Assembly (NCBI GenBank): GCA_033762315.1
Contig: JANRLS010000238.1
Coordinates: forward strand, 1-64,000
Source of the DNA: CAYLLN01 sp033762315
GTDB taxonomy: Bacteria; Planctomycetota; Planctomycetia; Pirellulales; Pirellulaceae
Length of the DNA: 64,000 nucleotides
Reading direction: 5' to 3'
Shown: piece by piece, positions 1 to 8,397 of the stretch
Numbering within the stretch: position 1 is the stretch's first letter
Layout of the letters: the number at the start of each line of letters is the position of its first letter
The notes under the pieces: model-generated
Seen by the model: only the letters and a program-made list of their open reading frames with translations
What the model was told of the DNA's origin: nothing
Databases searched by the model: none
Made by a program: the position numbers and the translations under genes

Positions 1-657
1 CGGGCCGTGCGTCAGCACCGCACCCTTCACGATGATGTAGCTCCGGTCCACGATGTCGAGCGTTTCGCGCCACTGGTGGTCGGTAATTAGGATCGAGATG
101 CCGCGAGTTTTCAGCTCGCGGATGATCCCCTGAATGCTCTCGATGGTGACCGGGTCGATGCCGGTGAAGGGTTCGTCCAGGAGAATGATCGCAGGGTCGC
201 TAATCAGGCAGCGGGCGATTTCGAGCCGCCGCCGCTCGCCGCCGGAGAGCGATCCCGCCGTGCTTTTGCGAATGTGCGTAATCTTGAATTGCTCCAGCAG
301 TTCGTCGCAGCGGTTGCGCCGCTTCGTCCGGTCAAAGCCAAGCAATTCCATCACGCCGAGCAGGTTTTGCTCGACCGACAGCTTGCGAAACACGCTCGCT
401 TCCTGGGCCAGATAGCCCATCCCTTCCTTGGCCCGGCGATACATGGGCCAGTTCGTCACATCGACGCCGCTGAGCGTGACCAGCCCCTTGTCGGGCTCCA
501 CGAGGCCGCACGTCATGCGAAAGCTGGTCGTTTTTCCCGCGCCGTTGGGCCCCAGCAGGCCGACAATCTCGGCATAATCGACGTTGAAGCCGACCCCATC
601 CACCACGCGGCGGCGGCCGTAGGTTTTGACGAGACCTTCCGCTTCGAGAATTGGCAT
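1..657 (-). CDS. lptB: LptB-type LPS export ABC transporter ATPase (3' end beyond window)
   Basis: ATPase of the LptBFGC complex, which powers lipopolysaccharide extraction from the inner membrane. The visible 219 codons start at ATG 657-655 with a good upstream GGAGG and read MPILEAEGLVKTYG. Walker A is GPNGAGKTT, the ABC signature is SGGERRRLEIARCL and Walker B is LLDEPFTGIDP, the wording typical of LptB rather than of importer ATPases. A DHQWRETLDIVDRSYI stretch follows, with the switch His. The stop codon lies left of the window. lepB lies 46 bp upstream on the same strand, so the two may be co-transcribed. Family assignment is secure; LptB over a LivF-like ATPase is inferred from the signature wording. 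Confidence 0.88.
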   Translation of the reverse strand, partial: MPILEAEGLVKTYGRRRVVDGVGFNVDYAEIVGLLGPNGAGKTTSFRMTCGLVEPDKGLVTLSGVDVTNWPMYRRAKEGMGYLAQEASVFRKLSVEQNLLGVMELLGFDRTKRRNRCDELLEQFKITHIRKSTAGSLSGGERRRLEIARCLISDPAIILLDEPFTGIDPVTIESIQGIIRELKTRGISILITDHQWRETLDIVDRSYIIVKGAVLTHGP

Positions 658-703
658 CGCGTCCTCCGTGACTCGTGGGGCAGGTGTCTCGGCTGCCTTA
701 TGG

Positions 704-2533
704 TTATCGAATCCGTCCCATCTTGCTGAAGTTCGGCTGATAGGGAATCGGCCGGTTCCAGGTGTGCGGCCAATAGATCACCAGCGCCTTGCCGATGAGT
801 AGGTCGCGCTCGACGTAGTGGTGGCCCTGCCAAAACCGGCCGTCGGAACTAAACGGGCTGTTATCGCCGAGCGGCAAGAATTGATTATCCAGCAGCACGA
901 ATTCGATATGTCGCCGCGAGCCGTCGTCGAAAATGCCCCGCTCGCCGGTTGGTCCGCTGGCCGAATCGCCGGGATACCACAGATCAGGATTGGCGAAGAT
1001 CGCTCGCAACTGCAGCGGAGTGACCGCGATTTCGTAGTCGTTGTTGCTGTGCATCGTGGCGATGTAATACTTATCGCGATATACCCGCAAGCTGCTCAGC
1101 TTCACCGCCGCTCCGTGTGAACCAATCCCGGCGGGGGCCAAGTCGCCAGGCTCCTCGGGCACCCAGTCGGGGCTGACGACTTCCGTCGATTCGTACCGTG
1201 TCGGCCCGTCGAATTTGACGACCGAGCCATTCACCCAGAGCAGCATTTCGTGATCGCAATTCGACAGCCGCAGGCGATAGTTGCCCGGGCCTTTCACGGT
1301 GGTCTGAGCTTTGGGACCGAATGTCTTTCGCTCACCCTCCACGAACTCCACCGGCTGGCCGGCGTTATCGATCATGCCGAGCGTCGCCGTGCCGGTGGCA
1401 AGGTCGATCCGGCACTGGTGGTGAGTTCCCGCGCGGATCAGCTCCAGCAGCAATTCCCCGCCGGAAGAAGTCACATCGGCGAGGCATTCCACGGCGAGGT
1501 CGTCCACCCAATGCATTCCGAAGGCTTCCGGCGCGGGGGGCGCGCCGGGGCCGGGAACGGTGGGATCGTATTGGTCCGGATCGTAGGTTCCCGGCTTCAG
1601 GGGATCGGTCGCGAAGGGCCCCTTCCTGTAGTCGTACCCTTCGGGGGGAATCTGTTCGATCCAGTGCTCCGAGTTATAGGCGTAAAAATCGGTAATGAGC
1701 TGTCCTTTGCGTTGCGGCACGTCGCTCGGCAATTGGTTCGAGAGTTCGATCAAGGCCCAGTCCTCGTGCGAAGGAACCAGGTGCCGGTATCGCAGCCAGG
1801 CGTCACGATTCTGCGTGCCATCGCAGACAAACGCCCGGCCGCCGTTTTCGACTTTCCAAGCGGGCTGCACGCCGCTCGTTAGGCCAAACTCTTGCCAGCG
1901 GCTCGGCCAACCGACCTTGGTGAGCAGTTCGGGGATGTAGTCGGTGTCGTCCACCAGTTGCAGGAGCGCGTCAAGCTTTGATGGGTCTTTACGGGCAATT
2001 CGGAGGGCCGTATCAGGAAGCTCGCGCGGGGCGACATGGATATTGCCACCGACGATTCGCACCCGCTCATTCGGCAGGCCAATCAGCCGCTTGATGTAGT
2101 TCTGCGTCGCGCCGCCAGGATACTTGAAGACGATGACATCCCACCGCCGCGGTTCGGCCAGATCGTAGGCGAATTTGCCGACAATGATCCGGTCGCCGCT
2201 GAACGAGCCGTCGTTCGGCTTATTGAAGAGGTCGAGCGTCTGGGTATAGCGGCAAATTGGGCAGGTGGTGGTCGTCACGTGCCGGCCGGTCAGGCGATTG
2301 TCGGGGGTCCGCTCGTCGCTCGCGCTCGTTTGATACCAGAAGGTGCACTGGGGACACTTCACGTCCTTATGCCGCCCTTGCAGGGTGGGGGCCATCGACC
2401 CGGTCGGAATGACAAACGCCTCCGCCACGAACCCGCGAAAGAGCAGCGCCAGCACCACCGCCATCGCGATTGATTCAACCGTTTCCCGCCAGCCTCCATC
2501 GGCCGGCTTTTTCTCGTCTTTGGTTTTTGCCAT
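704..2533 (-). CDS. lepB: Signal peptidase I with zinc-ribbon and LamG-like insertions
   Basis: Membrane serine protease that removes signal peptides. I start at ATG 2533 (MAKTKDEKKP, AGGAAA upstream), giving 609 aa, roughly twice E. coli LepB. Residues 16-40 form the membrane anchor. Ser46 in PTGSMAPT is the nucleophile and Lys148 in YIKRLIGLP the general base; the late GDNSPFSSDGRFW box near the C-terminus closes the catalytic fold. Two insertions are unusual. A CPQC...CPIC zinc ribbon (Cys60, 63, 91, 94) lies between Ser and Lys. About 300 residues between Lys and the GDNS box include a LamG-like beta-sandwich (roughly residues 350-470). All catalytic motifs are intact, so the enzyme should be active. 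The function of the insertions is unknown. Confidence 0.93.
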   Translation of the reverse strand: MAKTKDEKKPADGGWRETVESIAMAVVLALLFRGFVAEAFVIPTGSMAPTLQGRHKDVKCPQCTFWYQTSASDERTPDNRLTGRHVTTTTCPICRYTQTLDLFNKPNDGSFSGDRIIVGKFAYDLAEPRRWDVIVFKYPGGATQNYIKRLIGLPNERVRIVGGNIHVAPRELPDTALRIARKDPSKLDALLQLVDDTDYIPELLTKVGWPSRWQEFGLTSGVQPAWKVENGGRAFVCDGTQNRDAWLRYRHLVPSHEDWALIELSNQLPSDVPQRKGQLITDFYAYNSEHWIEQIPPEGYDYRKGPFATDPLKPGTYDPDQYDPTVPGPGAPPAPEAFGMHWVDDLAVECLADVTSSGGELLLELIRAGTHHQCRIDLATGTATLGMIDNAGQPVEFVEGERKTFGPKAQTTVKGPGNYRLRLSNCDHEMLLWVNGSVVKFDGPTRYESTEVVSPDWVPEEPGDLAPAGIGSHGAAVKLSSLRVYRDKYYIATMHSNNDYEIAVTPLQLRAIFANPDLWYPGDSASGPTGERGIFDDGSRRHIEFVLLDNQFLPLGDNSPFSSDGRFWQGHHYVERDLLIGKALVIYWPHTWNRPIPYQPNFSKMGRIR

Positions 2534-2705
2534 TTTCCTGCTGTCAATTTCGCGATGATTCCTGGCCCACGCGGCAGCGGACACCACCCCGCAGGCCACC
2601 CAGGTGCTGCAGAGGAAATATAGAGGAACGCCCCCCGGACGGAAACTTGAAACAGGGGGACTACAGGCTTGGACCGCGAATTTGCGGGTGGTGAAGTTTC
2701 CGAGC

Positions 2706-2733
2706 TTGACAACTACTGGCCGACCAGTACAAT
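2706..2733 (+). promoter_or_regulatory. sigma70-type promoter of blaI-blaR1
   Basis: TTGACA (2706-2711), 16-bp spacer, TACAAT (2728-2733), about 40 bp before the blaI GTG codon. The -35 is perfect and the -10 matches 5 of 6. The first BlaI-type operator fills the spacer and touches the -10, so repressor binding would occlude RNA polymerase. Confidence 0.75.
2714..2729. promoter_or_regulatory. BlaI operator O1
   Basis: Perfect inverted repeat TACTGG-CCGA-CCAGTA lying between the -35 and -10 of the blaI promoter. BlaI/MecI repressors bind dyads of TACT/AGTA type with a 4-nt centre, so the arrangement fits autorepression. Confidence 0.7.
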
Positions 2734-2745
2734 CCCGCGTGGAAT

Positions 2746-2761
2746 TACTGGTCGCCTAGTA
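2746..2761. promoter_or_regulatory. BlaI operator O2
   Basis: Near-perfect second dyad TACTGG-TCGC-CTAGTA, centred 32 bp after O1 (about three helical turns, same DNA face). It lies just past the expected transcription start and abuts the AGGAG ribosome binding site of blaI. Confidence 0.62.
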
Positions 2762-2774
2762 GGAGCTATCTCTC

Positions 2775-3179
2775 GTGCCCCCCACTCCCCCCTCTCAGCG
2801 AGAATTGCAGGCCCTCAAGGTCTTGTGGCACTTGGGCCAGGCCAGCGTTCGCGACGTTTGCGATGGGATCAACCGCGAAGGGGCCGAACTGGCCTACACC
2901 ACGGTTTTGAGCCTACTGCAGGTGATGGAACGCAAAGGGCTGATCGGCCACGTCGCCCAGGGAAAGACCTACGCCTACTTCGCCAAAGTGGATCGCGAAG
3001 CCACCCTGCGCGACCTGGCCCAGGGCTTTTTGGCGACGGTTTTCGACGGGGCGCTCGACGAATACCTCGTCCACGCGATTCAAGGCCGCCCCCCTTCGGC
3101 CGGCGAACTCGATCGCCTCGAACAGCAAATCGCTGCCGCCCGCGAGCGGCTTGGCTCGGAAAAGGGAGAAACCCCATGA
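2775..3179 (+). CDS. BlaI/MecI/CopY family transcriptional repressor
   Basis: Winged-helix repressor of 134 aa, the usual BlaI length. The N-terminal half holds the HTH (LQALKVLWHLGQASVRDV) and the family signature AYTTVLSLLQVMERKGLI; the C-terminal part is the dimerisation and cleavage region. The GTG start is set by AGGAG at 2761-2765, nine bases upstream. The stop overlaps the start of the M56 protease gene (ATGA), so the two are translationally coupled. By family precedent the protease cleaves or inactivates this repressor when a signal arrives. Two dyads in the promoter indicate autoregulation. No beta-lactamase gene is adjacent, so the inducing signal is probably not a beta-lactam. Confidence 0.92.
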   Translation: MPPTPPSQRELQALKVLWHLGQASVRDVCDGINREGAELAYTTVLSLLQVMERKGLIGHVAQGKTYAYFAKVDREATLRDLAQGFLATVFDGALDEYLVHAIQGRPPSAGELDRLEQQIAAARERLGSEKGETP

Positions 3180-5425
3180 ATTGGCCTCTGATGCAACTCG
3201 GCGGCTGGCTGGTGGATTACCTGATTGGAGCCACGGTCGTCCTTTCGACGCTGGCCACCGCCCGCCTGATCGCCCGCCGACCGCAAACGCGCGTCGCCCT
3301 GGCTTGGGGAGCGTGGCTGGGCCTAGCCCTGTTGGCCGTGGCGAGCCTGATTCCGGGGCGGCCCCGAATATTCGCTTCGCCGCTTGCTGCCGAGACACGC
3401 AGCCGGCCGACGGTTTTCGCGCGGCCGAGCATTCCGCGGGAATCCACCCGCGAGGTTGAGCCGTCGCCGCAACGGTCGGAGGCCGCTCCATTCCAGCCTG
3501 TGGCGAAACACCCCACGCCTATCGCTGAAAAAATTGATTGGCTCCGCGAATTGCCCCCGCTCTTGACCTTACTCTGGCTCTTTGCCGCCCTGGCTTCCGC
3601 CGGCTGGATGCTGCTAGGTTGGTTGCGCGCTTGCCGCTTGGTGGCCCATTCGCACGAACCGCCGACTTGGGCCCGACAGGAGCTGGCGCGGCTGGTCGCG
3701 AATTGCCCGGAGCCGGGCTTGCGCACGAGCGACCAAATCGCGACCGCCGTGGCGCTCGGCGCGGCGCGGCCACGAATTTTGCTGCCGGTCGAAGCGACTC
3801 GCGAAAGCAACCGCCCGGCCATTCGGGCCGCTCTGGCGCACGAATGGGCTCACATTCGCCGCGGCGATTTGTGGCTTTTATCGCTCGAACGCCTGCTCTT
3901 GCCGCTCTTGGCCCTGCATCCGCTCTTTTGGTGGCTGCGCCGCGGCGTGCGCCACGATCAGGAATTCCTCGCCGATGCCGAGGCGGCTGGCGAGGCTCCT
4001 CTCGACTATGCCGCCGCCCTCGTGGCTTGGGCCCGCGATGCCGGCCCGGCCCAGGCGGGCGGCGCGACTCTCGCCATTTGGGAACCTTCCAGTCCTTTAG
4101 CCCGGAGAATTCAGATGTTGCTCCAAACTCGCGCTAGATCGCCCCAGGAATCGAGTCGTCTCCTTTGGGGACTCGCCCTCGTCCCCTTCGCCCTAGCCGT
4201 GGGACTATCGCTCGTCACCTGGCGGCCGACGACTGCGCAGTCCGCCCCGCCCGCGTCCGCCGCCAAGACGACCGCGGCACCGCTGCCCGAAGCCGCCGCG
4301 ATTCCCGCTACGAACGAACCGCAAGTCTTGCTGGACGTGCGCGTGTTCAGCCTCGATCGGCGGGCGATTTTCGGATCGGGAACGACACTCCGGGAACTGG
4401 TGATTCAAACTACCGACGGCATCCAGCCGATCGGCGAGGAAAAGCTCGTCTTTGCGGAAATTCCCGCCGAGAAAGTCGATCAGGTCCGCGACCGACTCGG
4501 CAAGCTGAAGGGGGTGAGCGTGCTCGCCGCGCCGCAAGTGCTGACGGTGAGCGGTCGCGAGGCATCGATTCGCGTCGGCAACGAAGAGCCCGTGCTGCTC
4601 TCGTCGGAGTCGGTCAACGGGGTTCGCGCGGAGGCCGTGGTCACGCGGCTGGCGGGAACGGAGCTCGTGCTCCGACCCACGGTGTTCGACGAGAGCATCT
4701 CGATCCGCATCGCGGCCGAGCAATCGAGCGTGGGCCGGGGGGAAGGAAAAAACCCCTTGCCGAGCGTCGATTCGCGGAAGCTGCGGTGGAGCGCGACGAT
4801 CGCGGCCGGCGGCGCGCTGCTCTTCGCCGAAGCAATGGACGACAAGGACGAACGGCCGCAACCGCTGTTCGTGATTCAGGCGAGAATTGCCCCTGCCGCG
4901 ACGGGTGCCGATGCGATCGCCACCCCTCCCCCGGCTGGTAAGCCCGCCGATGAAAGCAATACGGCAGACAAAATTCGCGAGCTGGAGCGGCTGGTGGCGC
5001 AGTTGCGGCTGGAACTGGGAGCGACCAAGTCGGCCAGTTGCCTCAAATGCCATGCTGCCGGTCGGCGACCCGCCGAGGCCGAGCTTTCATGCCCCGCCAT
5101 GCCCCCGAAAGAGGCAGCGGCCCCCGCGGTGGGCATCGTTCCTACGCGCACCGTGACCACCGATAAGCCCCCAGCAACCGTTGCAGCCGCGCCCAAACGC
5201 CTCATCAGCCGCGATCTCAAAATTCTTGACATCCGCGCGGCGGAGTCGGAGTTTCAAGCGGCTCGCGAAGAATTCGACGAAGCCCAAAAAATGCACCAGA
5301 GTGCCACCATTTCGGCAGCCGAACTGCGGGTTAAGCGTTTGGCCGTCGAGCGGGCGCAGATTGCTTTGGAGCGGGCCAAGCTGGAGCTCGAGCAATTCGA
5401 CGAAGGCTTGAAGGCTCAGCCTTAG
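3176..5425 (+). CDS. BlaR1-like M56 membrane metalloprotease with C-terminal extension
   Basis: 749-aa signal-transducing protease starting at ATG 3176, which overlaps the blaI stop codon. Membrane segments lie near residues 10-30, 40-60 and 125-150. The zinc site is HEWAH (His222, Glu223, His226), so it should be proteolytic. A further membrane segment (about residues 325-345) leads into an external C-terminal half in place of the penicillin-binding sensor of BlaR1. That half contains a secretin-like beta region (about 380-560), one CXXCH motif (Cys622-Leu-Lys-Cys625-His626) that could carry a c-type haem, and a terminal coiled coil (about 680-745). The stop overlaps the convergent antiporter stop. 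Protease and coupling are clear; the sensed signal is unknown. Confidence 0.88.
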   Translation: MNWPLMQLGGWLVDYLIGATVVLSTLATARLIARRPQTRVALAWGAWLGLALLAVASLIPGRPRIFASPLAAETRSRPTVFARPSIPRESTREVEPSPQRSEAAPFQPVAKHPTPIAEKIDWLRELPPLLTLLWLFAALASAGWMLLGWLRACRLVAHSHEPPTWARQELARLVANCPEPGLRTSDQIATAVALGAARPRILLPVEATRESNRPAIRAALAHEWAHIRRGDLWLLSLERLLLPLLALHPLFWWLRRGVRHDQEFLADAEAAGEAPLDYAAALVAWARDAGPAQAGGATLAIWEPSSPLARRIQMLLQTRARSPQESSRLLWGLALVPFALAVGLSLVTWRPTTAQSAPPASAAKTTAAPLPEAAAIPATNEPQVLLDVRVFSLDRRAIFGSGTTLRELVIQTTDGIQPIGEEKLVFAEIPAEKVDQVRDRLGKLKGVSVLAAPQVLTVSGREASIRVGNEEPVLLSSESVNGVRAEAVVTRLAGTELVLRPTVFDESISIRIAAEQSSVGRGEGKNPLPSVDSRKLRWSATIAAGGALLFAEAMDDKDERPQPLFVIQARIAPAATGADAIATPPPAGKPADESNTADKIRELERLVAQLRLELGATKSASCLKCHAAGRRPAEAELSCPAMPPKEAAAPAVGIVPTRTVTTDKPPATVAAAPKRLISRDLKILDIRAAESEFQAAREEFDEAQKMHQSATISAAELRVKRLAVERAQIALERAKLELEQFDEGLKAQP

Positions 5426-6855
5426 CTGGCAGTGGTTTTCCGCCCGGAACTTCCGACCAGCCCCAGCAGCGGGCCGGTCGCCACTGTCGTCGCAATCGCC
5501 ATGACCACCATCATGGCGAAGAGACGCGGGGTGATGATGCCGAGATCGAGGCCAACGTTCAGCACAATCAGCTCCATCAGGCCGCGGGTGTTCATCAGGA
5601 TGCCCAGGCCGGCCGAATCGCGCCAGGTCTGGCCGACCAGGCGGGCGGCGACCAGCGTGCCGCCGAATTTGCCGAGCGTCGCCACCAAGATGATGATCGC
5701 GCACAGCAGCCAATCCCCCCAGCCGCTGACGAGGGCAATTTCGGTCCGCATGCCGGTGAAGGCAAAGAACGCGGGCAAGAGCAGCACGACGACCACGCTT
5801 TCGATGTGTTTGCCCAATTGCTCGGCGAGGGGGCTATCGTGCGGAATAACCGCGCCGAGGATAAACGCCCCAAAAATGGCGTGGATGCCGATCCATTCGG
5901 TGGCCAAGGCCGAGGCGAGCAGGGCCAGAATCACCAGGGCGATTTGCCCCGACGAAATGGTCCGCTCGGACGAAGTTGCGAGCCAGCGGCCGATTAGCGA
6001 GCGGACGACGAAGAACATGACGATCAAGTAGCCGATCGTCCAAAGCACCACCAGCAGCGCTCCGCCAACCTGCGCCTGGGCCACGCCGCTGACAAAGGCC
6101 AGCAGGCACCAGGCGGTGACATCGTCCGTCGCCGCGCAGGCCAGGGCCAAAACTCCGAGTGGTGTGCGGGCCAGCCCGCGGTCGGTGAGAATGCGGGCCA
6201 GCACGGGAAACGCCGTGATCGACATCGCCACCCCCAGAAACAGGGCAAACACCGTGAACGGCACCTCGCGTGCAGCGACCTGGGGGTAGATGCCCAGGGC
6301 CAGCAGCGCTCCGAGGCTAAATGGGGCCACAATACTGGCGTGCGAAATGGCCAGGGCGGCATGGCCGTAGCCGCGCAGGCGGCCCGTGTCGAGCTCCAGT
6401 CCGACCGCGAACATATACAGAATCACTCCCAGCTGCGCGATGATCCCCAAATGCGGCGCAACGCTGGGGGGCAGCAGATATTCGTAACCCGCCGGCCAAA
6501 AGTGCCCCAAAAGCGAAGGCCCCAGGGCGATCCCCGCCAGCACTTCGCCAATGACGGGGGGCTGGCCAATCAGGGGAAAAAGCCGACCTAGCACCTGCCC
6601 AACGGCAATCACGGCGGCGAGGGCCAGCAGCACATGCCAGAGTGCGTGCCCCCCCGCAGCTTTGGCCTTCGCCGGGTTGGCCGCCGTGCTGGGGACCGCT
6701 AGTGCGGTGACAGTGTCGGACGATTCCGCCGGAGCTAGATTGCGGCCGAGTTGGGCAATCACCAAAAAGCCGCCGATTGTGCTGGCGATCATCAGGGCAT
6801 AGAACAGCCACAGCCAAGGACCGGAGCGAACCGAGGTTTGAGCGGCAGCCGACAT
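5422..6855 (-). CDS. CPA2-type cation:proton antiporter
   Basis: Integral membrane antiporter of 477 aa from the monovalent cation:proton antiporter-2 family (Na+/H+ exchanger fold), exchanging Na+ or K+ for protons. One N-terminal helix (LWLFYALMIASTIGGFLVI) is followed, after a linker, by the transporter core from about residue 70. Typical family phrases are PPVIGEVLAGIALGPSLLG, YMFAVGLELD, AITAFPVLARIL and NTRGLMELIVLN. The ATDDVTAWCLLAF stretch carries the aspartate pair of the ion-binding region. There is no C-terminal TrkA-N domain. It converges with the M56 protease gene with a few bases of overlap. Confidence 0.9.
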   Translation of the reverse strand: MSAAAQTSVRSGPWLWLFYALMIASTIGGFLVIAQLGRNLAPAESSDTVTALAVPSTAANPAKAKAAGGHALWHVLLALAAVIAVGQVLGRLFPLIGQPPVIGEVLAGIALGPSLLGHFWPAGYEYLLPPSVAPHLGIIAQLGVILYMFAVGLELDTGRLRGYGHAALAISHASIVAPFSLGALLALGIYPQVAAREVPFTVFALFLGVAMSITAFPVLARILTDRGLARTPLGVLALACAATDDVTAWCLLAFVSGVAQAQVGGALLVVLWTIGYLIVMFFVVRSLIGRWLATSSERTISSGQIALVILALLASALATEWIGIHAIFGAFILGAVIPHDSPLAEQLGKHIESVVVVLLLPAFFAFTGMRTEIALVSGWGDWLLCAIIILVATLGKFGGTLVAARLVGQTWRDSAGLGILMNTRGLMELIVLNVGLDLGIITPRLFAMMVVMAIATTVATGPLLGLVGSSGRKTTAS

Positions 6856-6872
6856 GCCTGGCTCTTCCGCGA

Positions 6873-6901
6873 CCTTGAACTTGGAACCTTGAACGTTGAA
6901 C
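6873..6901. repeat. CTTGAAC/TTGGAAC short-period repeat
   Basis: A run of GAAC-containing 7-9 bp units (CTTGAACTTGGAACCTTGAACG...) just upstream of the antiporter gene. A related GGTTC/GAACC block occurs inside lhr at 13621-13668, so this is an interspersed repeat type rather than chance. Confidence 0.5.
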
Positions 6902-6908
6902 TAATGTC

Positions 6909-8171
6909 TTAAGTCGCCGCCAGCGCCGGCTCTTCAAAGGCTCCCTGCTCGGCTTTCATTTCGTCCATCAGCTCAAAAACTTCGTCGAGCTCGTCGCGAA
7001 AGAGATCGCCAATGAGCAAATCGGTGATCGCCCCCTTCTTGTGCGGATGACGCTTGACGAACCGGCCGAAACTGAAGCCCTCGTAGTATTCGCACACCAA
7101 GCGACGCATGCGGTCCATGCCGCGGACGTAGCCCGCTTCCCAGGCACCAAGCTGCGCGGCGGAGGTATCTCCCTTGGCCAGCCCCTCGACCACCGCGTCG
7201 GCCGCGAGTTGCCCCGATTTGAGCGCTAGCAGAACGCCGGAGGAATAGAGCGGATCGAGAAAGCCAAAGGCGTCTCCGACCAGCACCCAGCCGTCGCCGG
7301 CGGCCCGCTTGCTGCGGTAGGAGTATTCTTTCTGGGCGAAGAACTGCGAGTAGCGCTTGGCGGGGGCGATTCGCCGGGCAACTTCGGGACAGCGGGCGAC
7401 TTCCTCGAAGTAAATCGTCTCGTAGTCGGTGCTGGCCCGGTTTTTGAACAGGTAATCATAGGCCGCCACGATGCCCACGCTGAGGATGTTATCGTGCAGC
7501 GGGATATACCAGAACCAGCCGTTTTTGCCTTGCGTTTGCAGGACCATCGTGGCCCCTTCATCGCGCCCAGTATCGCGATAAGCCCCTTCCCAATAGGTCC
7601 AAATCGCTGCCTTTTTGAGGACCGGATCCCACTCTCGCAGATTGAGCCGGCTCATGATCATGGAGCTTTGGCCGCTGGCATCGACGATGACATCGGCCCG
7701 CACTTCCCCCACGCTGCCATCTTCGTCCTGAACCTTGACGCCCACGGCCCGTTCCCCTTCCCAGAGGATTTCGAGCACGCGAACCCCTTCGAATACCTTT
7801 ACGCCGTGATCGCGGGCGTTTTCCAGCATCAGATGGTCGAACTCACTGCGGCGGACCTGCCAGGTTTGGCTGCATTCGTGGGGCTTGTTATCGAAGAAAT
7901 AGAACGGCTCGCTGAGCCGGCCATGCTGGTTGACGAACTGCACGCTGTGTTTGTTGACGAAATGACTCCGCTTCATTTTGGGAAGCATGTCGAGCCGCTC
8001 CAGCACCCAATAGGTTTCCGGAATCAGCGACTCGCCAATGTGAAACCGGGGGAAGTGCTCGCGCTCAAAGAGTTGCACCTCTTGGCCCCCCTTAGCGATC
8101 AGCGTGGCCGCCGTCGAACCTGCCGGCCCCCCCCCAATGACAATGACCGGGCTGTGCTTGGCGAAACGCAT
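6909..8171 (-). CDS. Flavin-dependent halogenase-like FAD oxidoreductase
   Basis: 420-aa FAD protein. I start at ATG 8171 (MRFAKHSPVIVIGGG; CGGAG upstream) rather than the TTG two codons earlier. The Rossmann motif is GGGPAGS (residues 13-19), followed by FHIGESLIP, typical of the flavin-dependent halogenase/geranylgeranyl-reductase superfamily. WFWYIP (219-224) matches the WxWxIP halogenase fingerprint, and Lys74 in FVNKHSVQF lies where halogenases keep their catalytic lysine. The second FAD motif is GWVLVGDAFGFLDPLYSSG. The substrate cannot be read from sequence; an oxidoreductase acting on lipids or tethered substrates is also possible. It stands alone behind its own strong promoter, with no biosynthetic cluster beside it. 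Confidence 0.82.
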   Translation of the reverse strand: MRFAKHSPVIVIGGGPAGSTAATLIAKGGQEVQLFEREHFPRFHIGESLIPETYWVLERLDMLPKMKRSHFVNKHSVQFVNQHGRLSEPFYFFDNKPHECSQTWQVRRSEFDHLMLENARDHGVKVFEGVRVLEILWEGERAVGVKVQDEDGSVGEVRADVIVDASGQSSMIMSRLNLREWDPVLKKAAIWTYWEGAYRDTGRDEGATMVLQTQGKNGWFWYIPLHDNILSVGIVAAYDYLFKNRASTDYETIYFEEVARCPEVARRIAPAKRYSQFFAQKEYSYRSKRAAGDGWVLVGDAFGFLDPLYSSGVLLALKSGQLAADAVVEGLAKGDTSAAQLGAWEAGYVRGMDRMRRLVCEYYEGFSFGRFVKRHPHKKGAITDLLIGDLFRDELDEVFELMDEMKAEQGAFEEPALAAT

Positions 8172-8216
8172 GGTCAAACTCCGCGCGCGGGGAAAGGGAT
8201 GCTTTTAGCTAGCCTT

Positions 8217-8245
8217 ACTATAGGGATCGGTCAAATAGATGTCAA
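8217..8245 (-). promoter_or_regulatory. sigma70-type promoter for the FAD oxidoreductase
   Basis: On the minus strand TTGACA (8245-8240), 17-bp spacer, TATAGT (8222-8217), leaving a leader of about 40 nt before ATG 8171. The -35 is perfect and the -10 is 5 of 6. Confidence 0.7.
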
Positions 8246-8397
8246 GACAATAGTTGTTCAAACAATCATCTCCCTGAACTCCCCTGGTTTGCTCCCGCTT
8301 GGCTCAGCCACTACGCTGGCGGCCGCGAACTAAATCCGGGCCGGCGTGTCACTTCCGACAATTCCGGCTTTCCAGGTCCCGCACTCTTAGCCATGCC

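Noticed and set aside
2669..3175. Upstream extension of the M56 protease frame
   Set aside because: It overlaps blaI in another frame and reads as low-complexity Arg/Pro-rich sequence; ATG 3176 overlaps the blaI stop.
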